From: Mannheimia pernigra
GTDB taxonomy: Bacteria; Pseudomonadota; Gammaproteobacteria; Enterobacterales; Pasteurellaceae
Reading direction: 5' to 3'
DNA length: 64,000 nucleotides
NCBI RefSeq assembly: GCF_013377995.1
Contig: NZ_CP055305.1
Coordinates: 744,001 to 808,000 of the forward strand
Shown here: one piece after another, positions 18,212-27,438 of the stretch
Numbering within the stretch: position 1 is the stretch's first letter
Layout of the letters: each line of letters begins with the position of its first letter
The notes under the pieces: generated by a model
What the model was told of the DNA's origin: nothing
Database searches by the model: none
What the model saw: the letters and a program-made list of their open reading frames with translations, nothing else
Program-made: the position numbers and the translations under genes

Positions 18212-18631
18212 ATGAGTATCTTACTCAAGCAACATAGAGTTGTATGTGTAGCAGTGTTAGCATTTCTATTAGGTGCCTGTTCCTCAGTTGTTACTCCACC
18301 AGTTGAACAAATTCATCAGATCCATAAAACCAAAACCCCTGTAAAAATGGTAGAGAAGAAAGTTGAGGGAACACACAAGGTGAATATATATCGTTGTGAT
18401 AATGGTAAAAGAGTCGAAGTTGATCGACAGAAAAAAGATAGAAAATTAGATAAAAAAGAGAGTGTAAAGATTACATTTCAAGGCACATCACACTTACTTT
18501 CTTCTACAGTCACCAGAAATGGTAGAAAATATACTAATATTCGTTGGACGTGGAATGAACTGCGTAATGGCAAAGCCTTTTTGTATGATAATACGAAAAG
18601 AAATCTAGCAGTAAATTGTGTAAAACAATAA
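18212..18631 (+). CDS. oapB: Opacity-associated protein OapB, lipoprotein
   Basis: This 139-residue protein starts with a lipoprotein signal (VLAFLLGAC, lipidated Cys near residue 23). A Lys-rich linker is followed by a small domain (YRCDNGKRVEVD ... ITFQGTSHLLSSTVTRNGRKYTNIRWTW) resembling the MliC/lysozyme-inhibitor beta fold. It follows oapA by 61 bp and is preceded by AAGGAGAG. OapB is required with OapA for the opacity phenotype. A lysozyme-inhibitor activity is only inference from the fold-like pattern. Confidence 0.82.
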   Translation: MSILLKQHRVVCVAVLAFLLGACSSVVTPPVEQIHQIHKTKTPVKMVEKKVEGTHKVNIYRCDNGKRVEVDRQKKDRKLDKKESVKITFQGTSHLLSSTVTRNGRKYTNIRWTWNELRNGKAFLYDNTKRNLAVNCVKQ

Positions 18632-18699
18632 TAATCGATTGGGCAATTTGGGCATTAGATTTACCCATACGTACAAAAAGAGTTAAGAGAATATTACAA

Positions 18700-19737
18700 A
18701 TGAATATTTTAGTTATTGGGCCTTCTTGGGTTGGCGATATGATGATGTCTCATTCACTTTATCAGCAGCTTAAAGTGCAATATCCGAGTTGTCAAATTGA
18801 TGTGATGGCACCTGATTGGTGCCGTCCGCTTTTAGCTAGAATGCCTGAGGTACGTAATGCAATCTCAATGCCAATTGGGCACGGCTCGTTTCGTTTGTGT
18901 GAACGTTATAAACTTGGAAAATCATTGAGACATCAGTATGAAATGGCAATTATATTGCCTAATTCCTTGAAGTCTGCGTTGATTCCATTTTTTGCTCAAA
19001 TTGCAACACGTCGTGGTTGGAAAGGCGAAAGTCGATATTTTTTCTTAAATGATCTTCGCACTAATAAAAATGCTTATCCAATGATGGTGCAGCGTTACGT
19101 TGCCTTAGCCTTTGAGCAAGGAAGAGTTCCTCAAGCAGAACGGTTACCGATTGCTTATCCTTACCTGCAAACGGATAGCCAAGAAATTGAGCAAACCAAA
19201 GCAAAATTTGAGAAACAATTAAGTTATGCAGAAGATCGCCTAGCGATTGGTTTCTGCCCAGGGGCTGAATTTGGCCCTGCAAAACGTTGGCCGCATTACC
19301 ACTATGCGAATTTAGCTAAAATGTTAATTGAACAAGGCTATTCTGTCAGATTATTTGGCTCGAAAAAAGATCAAGAAGTTGGTGAACAAATTTGTCTATC
19401 ATTACCTGAAAATCTACAGCGATATTGCTTAAACTTAGCAGGGCAAACCGACTTAAATCAGGCCGTGGATTTAATTGCCGATTGTAAAGCACTCGTAAGC
19501 AATGATTCAGGTTTAATGCATATTGCGGCGGCACTCAATAAACCATTAGTTGCTTTATATGGGCCGACAAGCCCTGAATATACGCCGCCGCTTTCCAAAA
19601 ACGCGGTTATTATTCGTTTAATTGACGGTGGATTAATTAAAATCCGCAAAGGTGACGGGGCGGAAGGTTATCACCAAAGTTTGATTGACATTGAGCCTCA
19701 AATGGTAATAGAAAAACTCAATCAGTTATTAGCATAA
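18700..19737 (+). CDS. waaF: ADP-heptose--LPS heptosyltransferase II
   Basis: This 345-residue GT9-family enzyme adds the second L-glycero-D-manno-heptose to the LPS inner core at the inner membrane. MNILVIGPSWVGDMMMSHSLYQQLK is the WaaF N-terminal signature, and the C-terminal half has FCPGAEFGPAKRWP and SNDSGLMHIAAALNKPLVALYGPTSPEYTPP, which bind ADP-heptose. The ATG at 18700 aligns with WaaF; an 84-bp in-frame extension overlapping oapB is not supported. waaC follows after a hairpin. Confidence 0.95.
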   Translation: MNILVIGPSWVGDMMMSHSLYQQLKVQYPSCQIDVMAPDWCRPLLARMPEVRNAISMPIGHGSFRLCERYKLGKSLRHQYEMAIILPNSLKSALIPFFAQIATRRGWKGESRYFFLNDLRTNKNAYPMMVQRYVALAFEQGRVPQAERLPIAYPYLQTDSQEIEQTKAKFEKQLSYAEDRLAIGFCPGAEFGPAKRWPHYHYANLAKMLIEQGYSVRLFGSKKDQEVGEQICLSLPENLQRYCLNLAGQTDLNQAVDLIADCKALVSNDSGLMHIAAALNKPLVALYGPTSPEYTPPLSKNAVIIRLIDGGLIKIRKGDGAEGYHQSLIDIEPQMVIEKLNQLLA

Positions 19738-19744
19738 ACGCACT

Positions 19745-19792
19745 ACAAGCGGTCGTTTTTGTCAATTTTTTTGCAAAAATAACCGCTTGTTA
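19745..19792 (+). terminator. Inverted uptake-sequence hairpin, waaF / waaC
   Basis: ACAAGCGGTCGTTTTTG pairs with a downstream arm ending ATAACCGCTTGT. It sits only a few bases before the waaC ATG and may attenuate read-through. Confidence 0.5.
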
Positions 19793-19799
19793 TATAAAA

Positions 19800-20759
19800 A
19801 TGAAAATTCTAATCGTAAAAACCTCCTCTATGGGTGATGTGTTACACACTTTGCCTGCCTTAACTGATATGCAAAATGCGATACCTAATTTAACGGTAGA
19901 TTGGGTAGTTGAAGAAAGTTTTACAGACATTCCGACTTGGCATTCTGCGGTTAATAAAGTGATTCCTGTCGCGATTCGCCGTTGGCGGAAGAATTTATGC
20001 AAACGCCAGACTTGGATAGAATGGCAAAATTTCTTAAAAGAGTTGAAACGTGAGCAATATGATGTGGTCATTGATGCACAAGGACTAATCAAAAGTGCAG
20101 TATTGGTTACCTACCCAGCAAAAGGGCAAAAATTTGGCTATGATAAAAATTCAGCTCGCGAAGGTTTAAGCAGCTTATTTTATGACTATAGGTTTGATAT
20201 TCCTTATCAACAGCACGCAGTCCAGCGAATGAGAAAATTATTTGCAAAATCATTGGGTTATGCTTTACCTGCGACACGGGGTAATTACAATATTGCACAA
20301 CATTTTGCAAAAAATCAGTCAAAAATGACCGCTTACGTTATGCTCATTTACGCGACAACTCGAGCAGATAAGCATTGGAAAGAAGAATATTGGGCAGAGG
20401 TGATACAAGAACTCGCCAAGTGGGATCTTGAAGTTCGATTAACTTGGGGAAACTTAATTGAAAAAGAAAGAGCGGAGCGTTTAGCTAAGTCAGCAAATAA
20501 TGTGATTATTTTGCCTAAAATGGGATTAACAGAATTGGCGGCTCAACTTGAGGGAGCTAAAGTCGTGGTATCGGTAGATACTGGTCTGAGCCATTTAGCT
20601 GCTGCTTTAGATAAATCTAATGTGATTTTGTACGGTGCAACAGATCCCAAATTAATCGGGGCTTATGGTCACAATCAGTATTATGTAACAGCCGACAAAA
20701 TGGAAAATATTACCCCAGCCCAAGTATTGGCAAAATTAATACCTTTGGTTAGGAAATAA
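19800..20759 (+). CDS. waaC: LPS heptosyltransferase I
   Basis: This 319-residue GT9 enzyme transfers the first heptose to Kdo of the LPS core. The N-terminus MKILIVKTSSMGDVLHTLPALTDMQ is the WaaC signature, and VSVDTGLSHLAAALDKSNVILYGATDP is the nucleotide-sugar motif. No clear Shine-Dalgarno precedes the ATG, because the terminator-like hairpin ends just upstream. It may therefore be translated poorly or from a transcript starting within waaF. Confidence 0.94.
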   Translation: MKILIVKTSSMGDVLHTLPALTDMQNAIPNLTVDWVVEESFTDIPTWHSAVNKVIPVAIRRWRKNLCKRQTWIEWQNFLKELKREQYDVVIDAQGLIKSAVLVTYPAKGQKFGYDKNSAREGLSSLFYDYRFDIPYQQHAVQRMRKLFAKSLGYALPATRGNYNIAQHFAKNQSKMTAYVMLIYATTRADKHWKEEYWAEVIQELAKWDLEVRLTWGNLIEKERAERLAKSANNVIILPKMGLTELAAQLEGAKVVVSVDTGLSHLAAALDKSNVILYGATDPKLIGAYGHNQYYVTADKMENITPAQVLAKLIPLVRK

Positions 20760-20782
20760 TCATTTCAATTTTCGGTCTGTAC

Positions 20783-20811
20783 TTGACTTTGATTCGTGAT
20801 CAATTTAGAAT
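20783..20811 (+). promoter_or_regulatory. Sigma-70 promoter of the str operon
   Basis: TTGACT (20783-20788), a 17-bp spacer and TAGAAT (20806-20811) form a strong sigma-70 promoter, leaving a leader of about 60 nt before rpsL. Confidence 0.8.
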
Positions 20812-20878
20812 TCAACGTCCTTTTCTTAAAAGGATATTTTTAATTTTATTTTTAATAATTTTAACTGGAGCTTTTTTA

Positions 20879-21253
20879 ATGGCAACTATCAACCAGCTAG
20901 TACGCAAACCGCGTGTGAAAAAGGTTGTAAAAAGTAACGTTCCTGCATTAGAGGCTTGCCCGCAGAAACGTGGCGTGTGTACTCGTGTATACACTACTAC
21001 ACCTAAAAAACCGAACTCAGCATTACGTAAAGTATGCCGTATTCGTTTAACAAATGGCTTTGAAGTAACTTCATACATCGGTGGTGAAGGTCATAACCTT
21101 CAAGAACACAGTGTTGTATTAATCCGTGGTGGTCGTGTAAAAGACTTACCAGGTGTTCGTTACCATACTGTACGTGGTGCACTTGACTGTGCAGGCGTTA
21201 AAGATCGTAAACAAGGTCGTTCTAAATACGGCGTTAAACGTCCTAAATCTTAA
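20879..21253 (+). CDS. rpsL: 30S ribosomal protein S12
   Basis: This 124-residue protein is the first gene of the rpsL-rpsG-fusA-tuf operon. S12 sits at the decoding centre. The PKKPNSALRKVCRVR-like loop and the GGRVKDLPGVRYH loop are complete and carry the lysines that are mutated in streptomycin-resistant strains, so the sequence looks drug-sensitive. The start is the ATG at 20879 after ACTGGAG; an upstream in-frame extension from 20783 overlaps the promoter and is not real. Confidence 0.98.
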   Translation: MATINQLVRKPRVKKVVKSNVPALEACPQKRGVCTRVYTTTPKKPNSALRKVCRIRLTNGFEVTSYIGGEGHNLQEHSVVLIRGGRVKDLPGVRYHTVRGALDCAGVKDRKQGRSKYGVKRPKS

Positions 21254-21382
21254 TGGATCTCCGTTGAGTAAGGCCAAACGTCTAAATTTTAATATTTAAA
21301 CCATAAACTCCAGTCAATATGCCTTAGGCAGATTAGATGAGTTTTGGATATCCTGAAGATTTAATATACGGAGAAATTTCCA

Positions 21383-21853
21383 ATGCCACGTCGTCGTAGT
21401 ATTGAACCACGCAAAATTCTTCCAGATCCGAAATTTGGTTCGGAATTACTTGCAAAATTTATTAACGTGTTAATGGTAGATGGTAAAAAATCTACTGCAG
21501 AAAAAATCGTTTATGGTGCATTAGAAGCTTTAGCACAACGTTCTGGTAAAGAAGCGTTAGAAGCTTTTGAAATTGCATTAGAAAACGTACGTCCAACCGT
21601 TGAGGTTAAATCTCGCCGTGTGGGTGGTTCTACATACCAAGTACCAGTAGAAGTTCGCCCAACTCGTCGTAATGCTTTAGCTATGCGTTGGATCGTAGAA
21701 GCAGCTCGTAAACGTGGTGACAAATCAATGGCATTACGTTTAGCTAACGAATTATCAGACGCAGCAGACAACAAAGGCTCAGCAGTGAAGAAACGTGAAG
21801 ATGTTCACCGTATGGCTGAAGCTAACAAAGCGTTTGCTCACTTCCGTTGGTAA
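21383..21853 (+). CDS. rpsG: 30S ribosomal protein S7
   Basis: This 156-residue protein nucleates assembly of the 30S head by binding the 3' domain of 16S rRNA. The N-terminus MPRRRSIEPRKILPDPKFGS and the VEVKSRRVGGSTYQVPVEV loop are characteristic. It is the second gene of the str operon; the 130-bp gap after rpsL resembles the region where S7 feedback control acts in enterobacteria. Confidence 0.98.
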   Translation: MPRRRSIEPRKILPDPKFGSELLAKFINVLMVDGKKSTAEKIVYGALEALAQRSGKEALEAFEIALENVRPTVEVKSRRVGGSTYQVPVEVRPTRRNALAMRWIVEAARKRGDKSMALRLANELSDAADNKGSAVKKREDVHRMAEANKAFAHFRW

Positions 21854-21873
21854 TCGTTTAAGTAAGCTTTTTC

Positions 21874-21901
21874 AAGGCTTCATCTTATGTGGTGAAGCCT
21901 T
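21874..21901 (+). other. Hairpin between rpsG and fusA
   Basis: AAGGCTTCA pairs with TGAAGCCTT around a 10-nt loop. There is no T run, so it is more likely an RNA processing or stability element than a terminator. Confidence 0.45.
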
Positions 21902-21946
21902 ACCCTTATTAAGAATTTCAATTTAAACCCAAAAGGTAAGAAATAA

Positions 21947-24049
21947 ATGGCTCGTCAAACCCCTATTGAAAGATACCGTAATATCGGTATCAGTGCACAC
22001 ATCGACGCGGGTAAAACAACGACTTCTGAACGTATCCTTTTCTATACAGGTGTAAGCCACAAGATCGGTGAAGTTCACGATGGTGCTGCAACAATGGACT
22101 GGATGGAACAAGAGCAAGAGCGTGGTATTACGATCACCTCTGCGGCAACAACTGCGTTCTGGTCTGGTATGTCACAACAATACCCACAACATCGTATTAA
22201 CGTTATCGATACTCCGGGACACGTTGACTTTACTATCGAAGTAGAGCGTTCAATGCGTGTTCTTGACGGTGCGGTAATGGTTTACTGTGCGGTAGGTGGC
22301 GTTCAACCACAGTCTGAAACAGTATGGCGTCAAGCTAACAAATATAAAGTACCACGTATTGCGTTCGTAAATAAAATGGACCGTACTGGTGCAAACTTCC
22401 TACGCGTTGTTGAGCAAATCAAAACTCGTTTAGGTGGTAATGCAGTTGCATTGCAACTTCCAATCGGTGCAGAAGATAGCTTCAAAGGTGTTATTGACCT
22501 TATCAAAATGAAAGCAATCAACTGGAACGAAGCTGACCAAGGTATGACTTTTACTTACGAAGATGTTCCAGCAGAAATGCTAGACGCTTGTGAAGAACGT
22601 CGTGCAATGTTAGTGGAAGCAGCAGCGGAAGCTTCTGAAGAATTAATGGAAAAATTCTTCTCTGGTGAAGAGTTAACTGAAGAAGAAATTAAATCAGCAT
22701 TACGTCAACGTGTATTGGCAGGTGAAGTAATTCCTGTTTGCTGTGGTTCTGCATTCAAAAACAAAGGTGTTCAAGCGATGCTTGATGCGGTAATTGATTA
22801 CTTACCAGCACCAACTGATATTCCAGCGATTAAAGGTATTAATGAAGATGAAACTGAAGGCGAGCGTCACCCAAGTGATGATGAACCATTCTCTTCATTA
22901 GCATTTAAAATTGCAACTGACCCATTCGTAGGTAACTTAACGTTCTTCCGTGTGTACTCAGGTGTAATTAACTCTGGTGATACAGTTTACAACTCGGTAA
23001 AACAGAAACGTGAACGTTTCGGTCGTATCGTACAGATGCACGCAAATAAACGTGAAGAGATCAAAGAGGTTCGTGCGGGTGATATCGCTGCAGCAATCGG
23101 CTTAAAAGATGTTGGTACAGGTGATACATTATGTGCATTGGATGCACCGATCATTCTAGAACGTATGGAATTCCCAGAGCCAGTAATCTCTGTTGCGGTA
23201 GAGCCAAAAACTAAAGCTGACCAAGAAAAAATGGGCTTAGCGTTAGGTCGTTTAGCACAAGAAGACCCTTCATTCCGTGTTCACACGGATGAAGAATCTG
23301 GAGAAACTATTATCTCTGGTATGGGTGAGTTACACTTAGATATCATCGTTGACCGTATGAAACGTGAATTTAAAGTGGAAGCGAACATTGGTAAACCACA
23401 AGTATCTTACCGTGAAACTATTCGCACTCGTGTTAACGATGTGGAAGGTAAACACGCAAAACAATCTGGTGGTCGTGGTCAATATGGTCACGTTGTAATC
23501 GACTTGTACCCATTAGATGCGGAAGGTCCAGGTTACGAATTCGTGAACGAAATCAAAGGTGGTGTAATTCCTGGTGAATACATTCCTGCGGTTGATAAAG
23601 GTATCCAAGAGCAACTTAAATCTGGTCCATTAGCGGGCTACCCAGTAGTGGATTTAGGTGCTCGTTTACACTTCGGTTCATACCACGATGTTGACTCATC
23701 TGAGTTAGCGTTTAAACTTGCAGCGTCATTAGCATTTAAGTCAGCGTTTGCAAAAGCAAACCCGGTATTACTTGAACCAATTATGAAAGTTGAAGTGGAA
23801 ACTCCACCAGACTACGTTGGTGATGTAATCGGTGACTTAAGTCGTCGTCGTGCAATGGTAAACGGTCAGGAAGCGAATGAGTTTGTTGTTAAAATCAATG
23901 CGGAAGTTCCACTTTCAGAAATGTTTGGTTATGCAACAGACCTACGTTCACAGACTCAAGGTCGTGCATCATACTCAATGGAACCTTTAAAATATGCTGA
24001 AGCACCAAAAAATGTTGCTGATGCTATTATTGAAGCTCGTAGAAAATAA
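21947..24049 (+). CDS. fusA: Elongation factor G
   Basis: This 700-residue translational GTPase drives translocation on the ribosome. The G domain has SAHIDAGKTTTSERI (P-loop), DTPGHVDFT and NKMDRTGAN. Domain II begins near residue 290, domain IV has SGGRGQYGHV, and domain V contains EPIMKVEVETPPDYVGDVIGDLSRRR. It is the third gene of the str operon. Confidence 0.98.
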   Translation: MARQTPIERYRNIGISAHIDAGKTTTSERILFYTGVSHKIGEVHDGAATMDWMEQEQERGITITSAATTAFWSGMSQQYPQHRINVIDTPGHVDFTIEVERSMRVLDGAVMVYCAVGGVQPQSETVWRQANKYKVPRIAFVNKMDRTGANFLRVVEQIKTRLGGNAVALQLPIGAEDSFKGVIDLIKMKAINWNEADQGMTFTYEDVPAEMLDACEERRAMLVEAAAEASEELMEKFFSGEELTEEEIKSALRQRVLAGEVIPVCCGSAFKNKGVQAMLDAVIDYLPAPTDIPAIKGINEDETEGERHPSDDEPFSSLAFKIATDPFVGNLTFFRVYSGVINSGDTVYNSVKQKRERFGRIVQMHANKREEIKEVRAGDIAAAIGLKDVGTGDTLCALDAPIILERMEFPEPVISVAVEPKTKADQEKMGLALGRLAQEDPSFRVHTDEESGETIISGMGELHLDIIVDRMKREFKVEANIGKPQVSYRETIRTRVNDVEGKHAKQSGGRGQYGHVVIDLYPLDAEGPGYEFVNEIKGGVIPGEYIPAVDKGIQEQLKSGPLAGYPVVDLGARLHFGSYHDVDSSELAFKLAASLAFKSAFAKANPVLLEPIMKVEVETPPDYVGDVIGDLSRRRAMVNGQEANEFVVKINAEVPLSEMFGYATDLRSQTQGRASYSMEPLKYAEAPKNVADAIIEARRK

Positions 24050-24061
24050 TTTGTTTAACCT

Positions 24062-24096
24062 GAGCCAGAGCAATAGGGCTGTGGCTCATTTTTTAG
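24062..24096 (+). terminator. Hairpin with T run between fusA and tuf
   Basis: TGAGCCA pairs with TGGCTCA and is followed by TTTTTTAG. It looks like a partial terminator, possibly allowing tuf to be expressed separately. I see no obvious promoter between it and tuf. Confidence 0.6.
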
Positions 24097-24108
24097 GAAG
24101 ATATTAAA

Positions 24109-25293
24109 GTGTCTAAAGAAAAATTTGAACGTACAAAACCGCACGTTAATGTGGGTACAATAGGCCACGTTGACCATGGTAAAACAACTTTAACAGCAGC
24201 GATCACAACGGTATTATCAAAACACTTTGGTGGTGCAGCTCGTGCATTTGACCAAATTGATAACGCACCGGAAGAGAAAGCGCGTGGTATCACCATCAAC
24301 ACTTCACACGTTGAGTACGATACAGAGACCCGTCACTACGCACACGTTGACTGCCCAGGACACGCGGACTATGTTAAAAACATGATTACGGGTGCAGCGC
24401 AGATGGACGGCGCAATCTTAGTAGTAGCAGCGACAGACGGTCCAATGCCACAAACTCGTGAGCACATCTTATTAGGTCGCCAAGTAGGTGTTCCATATAT
24501 CATCGTATTCTTAAACAAATGCGATATGGTAGATGACGAAGAGTTATTAGAATTAGTTGAAATGGAAGTTCGTGAACTTCTTTCACAATATGACTTCCCA
24601 GGTGATGACACACCAATCGTACGTGGTTCAGCGTTACAAGCGTTAAACGGCGTAGCGGAGTGGGAAGAAAAAATCCTTGAATTAGCGGGTCACTTAGACA
24701 GCTACATCCCAGAGCCAGAGCGTGCGATTGATAAACCATTCTTATTACCAATCGAAGACGTATTCTCAATTTCAGGCCGTGGTACAGTAGTAACAGGTCG
24801 TGTAGAGCGTGGTATTGTTCGTACTGGTGATGAAGTTGAAATCGTAGGTATCAAAGATACAACGAAAACGACGGTAACGGGTGTTGAGATGTTCCGTAAA
24901 TTATTAGACGAAGGTCGTGCAGGTGAAAACGTTGGTGCATTATTACGTGGAACCAAACGTGAAGAAATCGAACGTGGTCAAGTATTAGCTAAACCGGGTT
25001 CAATCACACCACACACAGACTTTGAATCAGAAGTTTACGTGTTATCAAAAGAAGAAGGTGGTCGTCACACGCCATTCTTCAAAGGCTACCGTCCACAGTT
25101 CTACTTCCGTACAACGGATGTAACAGGTACTATCGAATTACCAGAAGGTGTTGAGATGGTAATGCCAGGCGATAACATCAAAATGGTGGTAAGCTTAATT
25201 CACCCAATCGCGATGGACGAAGGTTTACGTTTTGCGATTCGTGAGGGTGGTCGTACAGTAGGTGCGGGCGTTGTTGCGAAAATCATCAAATAA
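24109..25293 (+). CDS. tuf: Elongation factor Tu
   Basis: This 394-residue GTPase delivers aminoacyl-tRNA to the ribosome. It has GHVDHGKTT, DCPGHADYV and NKCDMVDD, domain II with SISGRGTVVTGRVERG, and domain III with HTPFFKGYRPQFYFRTTDVTG. It starts with GTG (24109), preceded by TAGGAAG, as in several gammaproteobacterial tuf genes. Only one copy lies in this window; the family usually has a second elsewhere. Confidence 0.98.
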   Translation: MSKEKFERTKPHVNVGTIGHVDHGKTTLTAAITTVLSKHFGGAARAFDQIDNAPEEKARGITINTSHVEYDTETRHYAHVDCPGHADYVKNMITGAAQMDGAILVVAATDGPMPQTREHILLGRQVGVPYIIVFLNKCDMVDDEELLELVEMEVRELLSQYDFPGDDTPIVRGSALQALNGVAEWEEKILELAGHLDSYIPEPERAIDKPFLLPIEDVFSISGRGTVVTGRVERGIVRTGDEVEIVGIKDTTKTTVTGVEMFRKLLDEGRAGENVGALLRGTKREEIERGQVLAKPGSITPHTDFESEVYVLSKEEGGRHTPFFKGYRPQFYFRTTDVTGTIELPEGVEMVMPGDNIKMVVSLIHPIAMDEGLRFAIREGGRTVGAGVVAKIIK

Positions 25294-25330
25294 TAGAACG
25301 GATGTTCTGATTTGATAGCAAATAGCTAGC

Positions 25331-25366
25331 AGAGAGAGGTATATTGAAAGATATGCCTCTTTTTTG
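25331..25366 (+). terminator. Rho-independent terminator of the str operon
   Basis: AGAGGTATA and TATGCCTCT pair (one G-U) around an 8-nt loop and are followed by TTTTTTG. An additional inverted uptake-sequence pair follows at about 25400-25433 (ACCGCTTGTA and TACAAGCGGT). Confidence 0.8.
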
Positions 25367-25493
25367 TTTGTGTGATTTGCAAAAAATTGATGAAAAAAGA
25401 CCGCTTGTAGAGAGTCAAATTTACAAGCGGTTAGATTTTGAGATTTTTTTGCAAAAACAATTCTATTTTCCTTATCTACCAATGAGTTTCTTC

Positions 25494-25522
25494 TCGACAG
25501 TTTAGTGATAGAACGCTACAAT
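25494..25522 (+). promoter_or_regulatory. Sigma-70 promoter of tig
   Basis: TCGACA (25494-25499), a 17-bp spacer and TACAAT (25517-25522) lie about 50 bp before the tig ATG. Confidence 0.7.
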
Positions 25523-25571
25523 AGTTCCCTATTTATGTATCTTTTTTATATCCCTAAACTGAGGTTTAAGA

Positions 25572-26870
25572 ATGTCATTCTCAATTGAAACATTAGAAGG
25601 CTTACAACGCCGTGTAAAAATAACCGTTCCAGCTGATAAAATCGAAGCAGGCTACAAAGAACAATTAAAAGGCTATGCGAAAAATGCTCGTGTGGATGGC
25701 TTCCGCAAAGGTAAAGTGCCACACTCAATTATTGAACAACGTTTTGGTGTCGCAGCTCGTCAAGATGTATTATCTGATGAAATGCAGCGTGCATTCTTTG
25801 AAACTGTAATTGCTGAAAAGATCAATCTTGCAGGTCGCCCAACTTTTACACCGAACAACTATCAACCAGGTCAGGATTTCGATTTTACTGCTGAATTTGA
25901 AGTATTTCCAGAAGTGGAATTAAAAGGCTTAGAAAACATTGAAGTGGAAAAACCAGTTGTTGAAATTACAGATGCAGATTTAGACAAAATGGTTGATGTG
26001 TTACGTAAACAACAAGCAACGTGGGTAGAAACTCAAGACGTTGCAAAAGAAGATGCTCGTGTAACTATTGACTTTGTAGGCTCGGTAGATGGAGAAGAAT
26101 TCGAAGGCGGTAAAGCGTCTGACTTCGTATTATTTATGGGCCAAGGTCGTATGATCCCTGGTTTTGAAGACGGTATCGTAGGCCACAAAGCAGGCGAGCA
26201 ATTCGACATTGATGTAACTTTCCCAGAAGAGTACCATTCTGAAAACTTAAAAGGTAAAGCAGCAAAATTTGCGATTACTTTGAAGAAAGTAGAAGAAATG
26301 GTATTACCTGAATTAACAGAAGAGTTTGTAAAAAAATTCGGTAATGCAAAATCTGTTGAAGAGTTACGTTCAGAAATTAAGAAAAATATGCAACGTGAAC
26401 TTAAAAATGCAGTAACTTCACGTATTAAAACACAAGTGATCAACGGATTGATTGCTCAAAACGATGTTGAAGTGCCAGCTGCTGCTGTGGAAGAAGAAAT
26501 TAATGTGTTACGCCAGCAAGCCGTTCAACGTTTTGGCGGTAAGCCTGATATGGTTGCACAACTACCAGCGGAATTATTTGAAGCAGAAGCTAAGCGTCGT
26601 GTACAAGTTGGCTTATTACTTTCTTCAATCATTGGTTCTAATGAATTAAAAGTTGATGAAAAACGTGTTGAAGATATGGTTGCTGATATCGCTTCAGCTT
26701 ATGAGCAACCAGAAGAAGTAGTTGCTCACTATGCAAAAAATCGCCAATTAACGGAAAATATTCGAAATGTGGTTTTAGAAGAGCAAGCGGTTGATACTGT
26801 ATTAGCGAAAGCGAAGGTGACAGAAAAAGCAATGTCATTTGACGAAGTAATGTCACAACAAGCTCAGTAA
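25572..26870 (+). CDS. tig: Trigger factor, ribosome-associated chaperone / peptidyl-prolyl isomerase
   Basis: This 432-residue protein binds the ribosome exit tunnel and nascent chains. The N-terminal domain carries the ribosome-docking motif GFRKGKVPHS near residues 43-52. The FKBP-type domain (about 150-245) includes EGGKASDFVLFMGQGRMIPGFEDGI. The helical C-terminal chaperone domain follows. It is monocistronic, with its own promoter. Confidence 0.97.
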   Translation: MSFSIETLEGLQRRVKITVPADKIEAGYKEQLKGYAKNARVDGFRKGKVPHSIIEQRFGVAARQDVLSDEMQRAFFETVIAEKINLAGRPTFTPNNYQPGQDFDFTAEFEVFPEVELKGLENIEVEKPVVEITDADLDKMVDVLRKQQATWVETQDVAKEDARVTIDFVGSVDGEEFEGGKASDFVLFMGQGRMIPGFEDGIVGHKAGEQFDIDVTFPEEYHSENLKGKAAKFAITLKKVEEMVLPELTEEFVKKFGNAKSVEELRSEIKKNMQRELKNAVTSRIKTQVINGLIAQNDVEVPAAAVEEEINVLRQQAVQRFGGKPDMVAQLPAELFEAEAKRRVQVGLLLSSIIGSNELKVDEKRVEDMVADIASAYEQPEEVVAHYAKNRQLTENIRNVVLEEQAVDTVLAKAKVTEKAMSFDEVMSQQAQ

Positions 26871-26907
26871 TTTCCTTAGGGTGGGCTTATGCCTACCTTT
26901 TATTACT

Positions 26908-26946
26908 TTTAGAGGCGGTCATAAAAGCAGCCGCTTATTTTTTTAA
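26908..26946 (+). terminator. Weak terminator after tig
   Basis: GCGGT and AGCCGC flank a short loop and are followed by TTATTTTTTTAATT. The stem is short, so termination is probably partial. Confidence 0.4.
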
Positions 26947-26964
26947 TTCTAAGGAAATTAAATT

Positions 26965-27417
26965 ATGGAACAACTTACTTTTGCTCAACAATTTCAGCAA
27001 TTCTTTGCAAATCATACAATTATGGTATTCGCATGGGTTGCATTATTTGTCGCGGTGGTTTTCAGTTTTTATAAAAATGCGAACCGCAAATACAATATTG
27101 TGGATAATGCACAAGCCACTCAGTTGATTAATAAAGAAGAAGCGATAGTGATTGATTTACGTTCAGATGATGAGTTCCGTGCAGGTCATATTATTGATAG
27201 TATTCACGTTTTACCTTCAGAATTAAAAGCAGGAAAAACACATCAGATTGATAAATACAAAGCTCGCCCTATGATTTTAGTTGATGTTAATGGGTTTACA
27301 TCAGGCGGTGTTGCAGATGCTATTGCTAAACAAGGTTTTAGCAAGCTATATGTATTAAAAGAGGGAATTGCAGGCTGGCGTGCAGCAAGCCTCCCAACAG
27401 TTAAGAAACATAAATAA
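26965..27417 (+). CDS. yibN: Rhodanese-like membrane protein, YibN family, without active-site cysteine
   Basis: This 150-residue protein has an N-terminal transmembrane helix (IMVFAWVALFVAVVFSFY) and a rhodanese domain (VIDLRSDDEFRAGHI ... HVLPSELKAG ... VLKEGIAGWRAASLP). The active-site loop is VDVNGFTSGGV and the protein has no cysteine at all, so it cannot be a classical sulfurtransferase. It sits directly before secB and gpsA-cysE, as in E. coli, where yibN-grxC-secB-gpsA-cysE are clustered; grxC is missing here. Confidence 0.88.
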   Translation: MEQLTFAQQFQQFFANHTIMVFAWVALFVAVVFSFYKNANRKYNIVDNAQATQLINKEEAIVIDLRSDDEFRAGHIIDSIHVLPSELKAGKTHQIDKYKARPMILVDVNGFTSGGVADAIAKQGFSKLYVLKEGIAGWRAASLPTVKKHK

Positions 27418-27438
27418 TCTATTTGTTAAGGAAATTTT

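Noticed and set aside
18616..18699. N-terminal extension of WaaF overlapping oapB
   Set aside because: The conserved protein begins MNILVIGPSWVGD at 18700; the extension shows no family similarity.
20783..20878. N-terminal extension of ribosomal protein S12
   Set aside because: It overlaps a good promoter, and S12 is 124 residues from the ATG at 20879.
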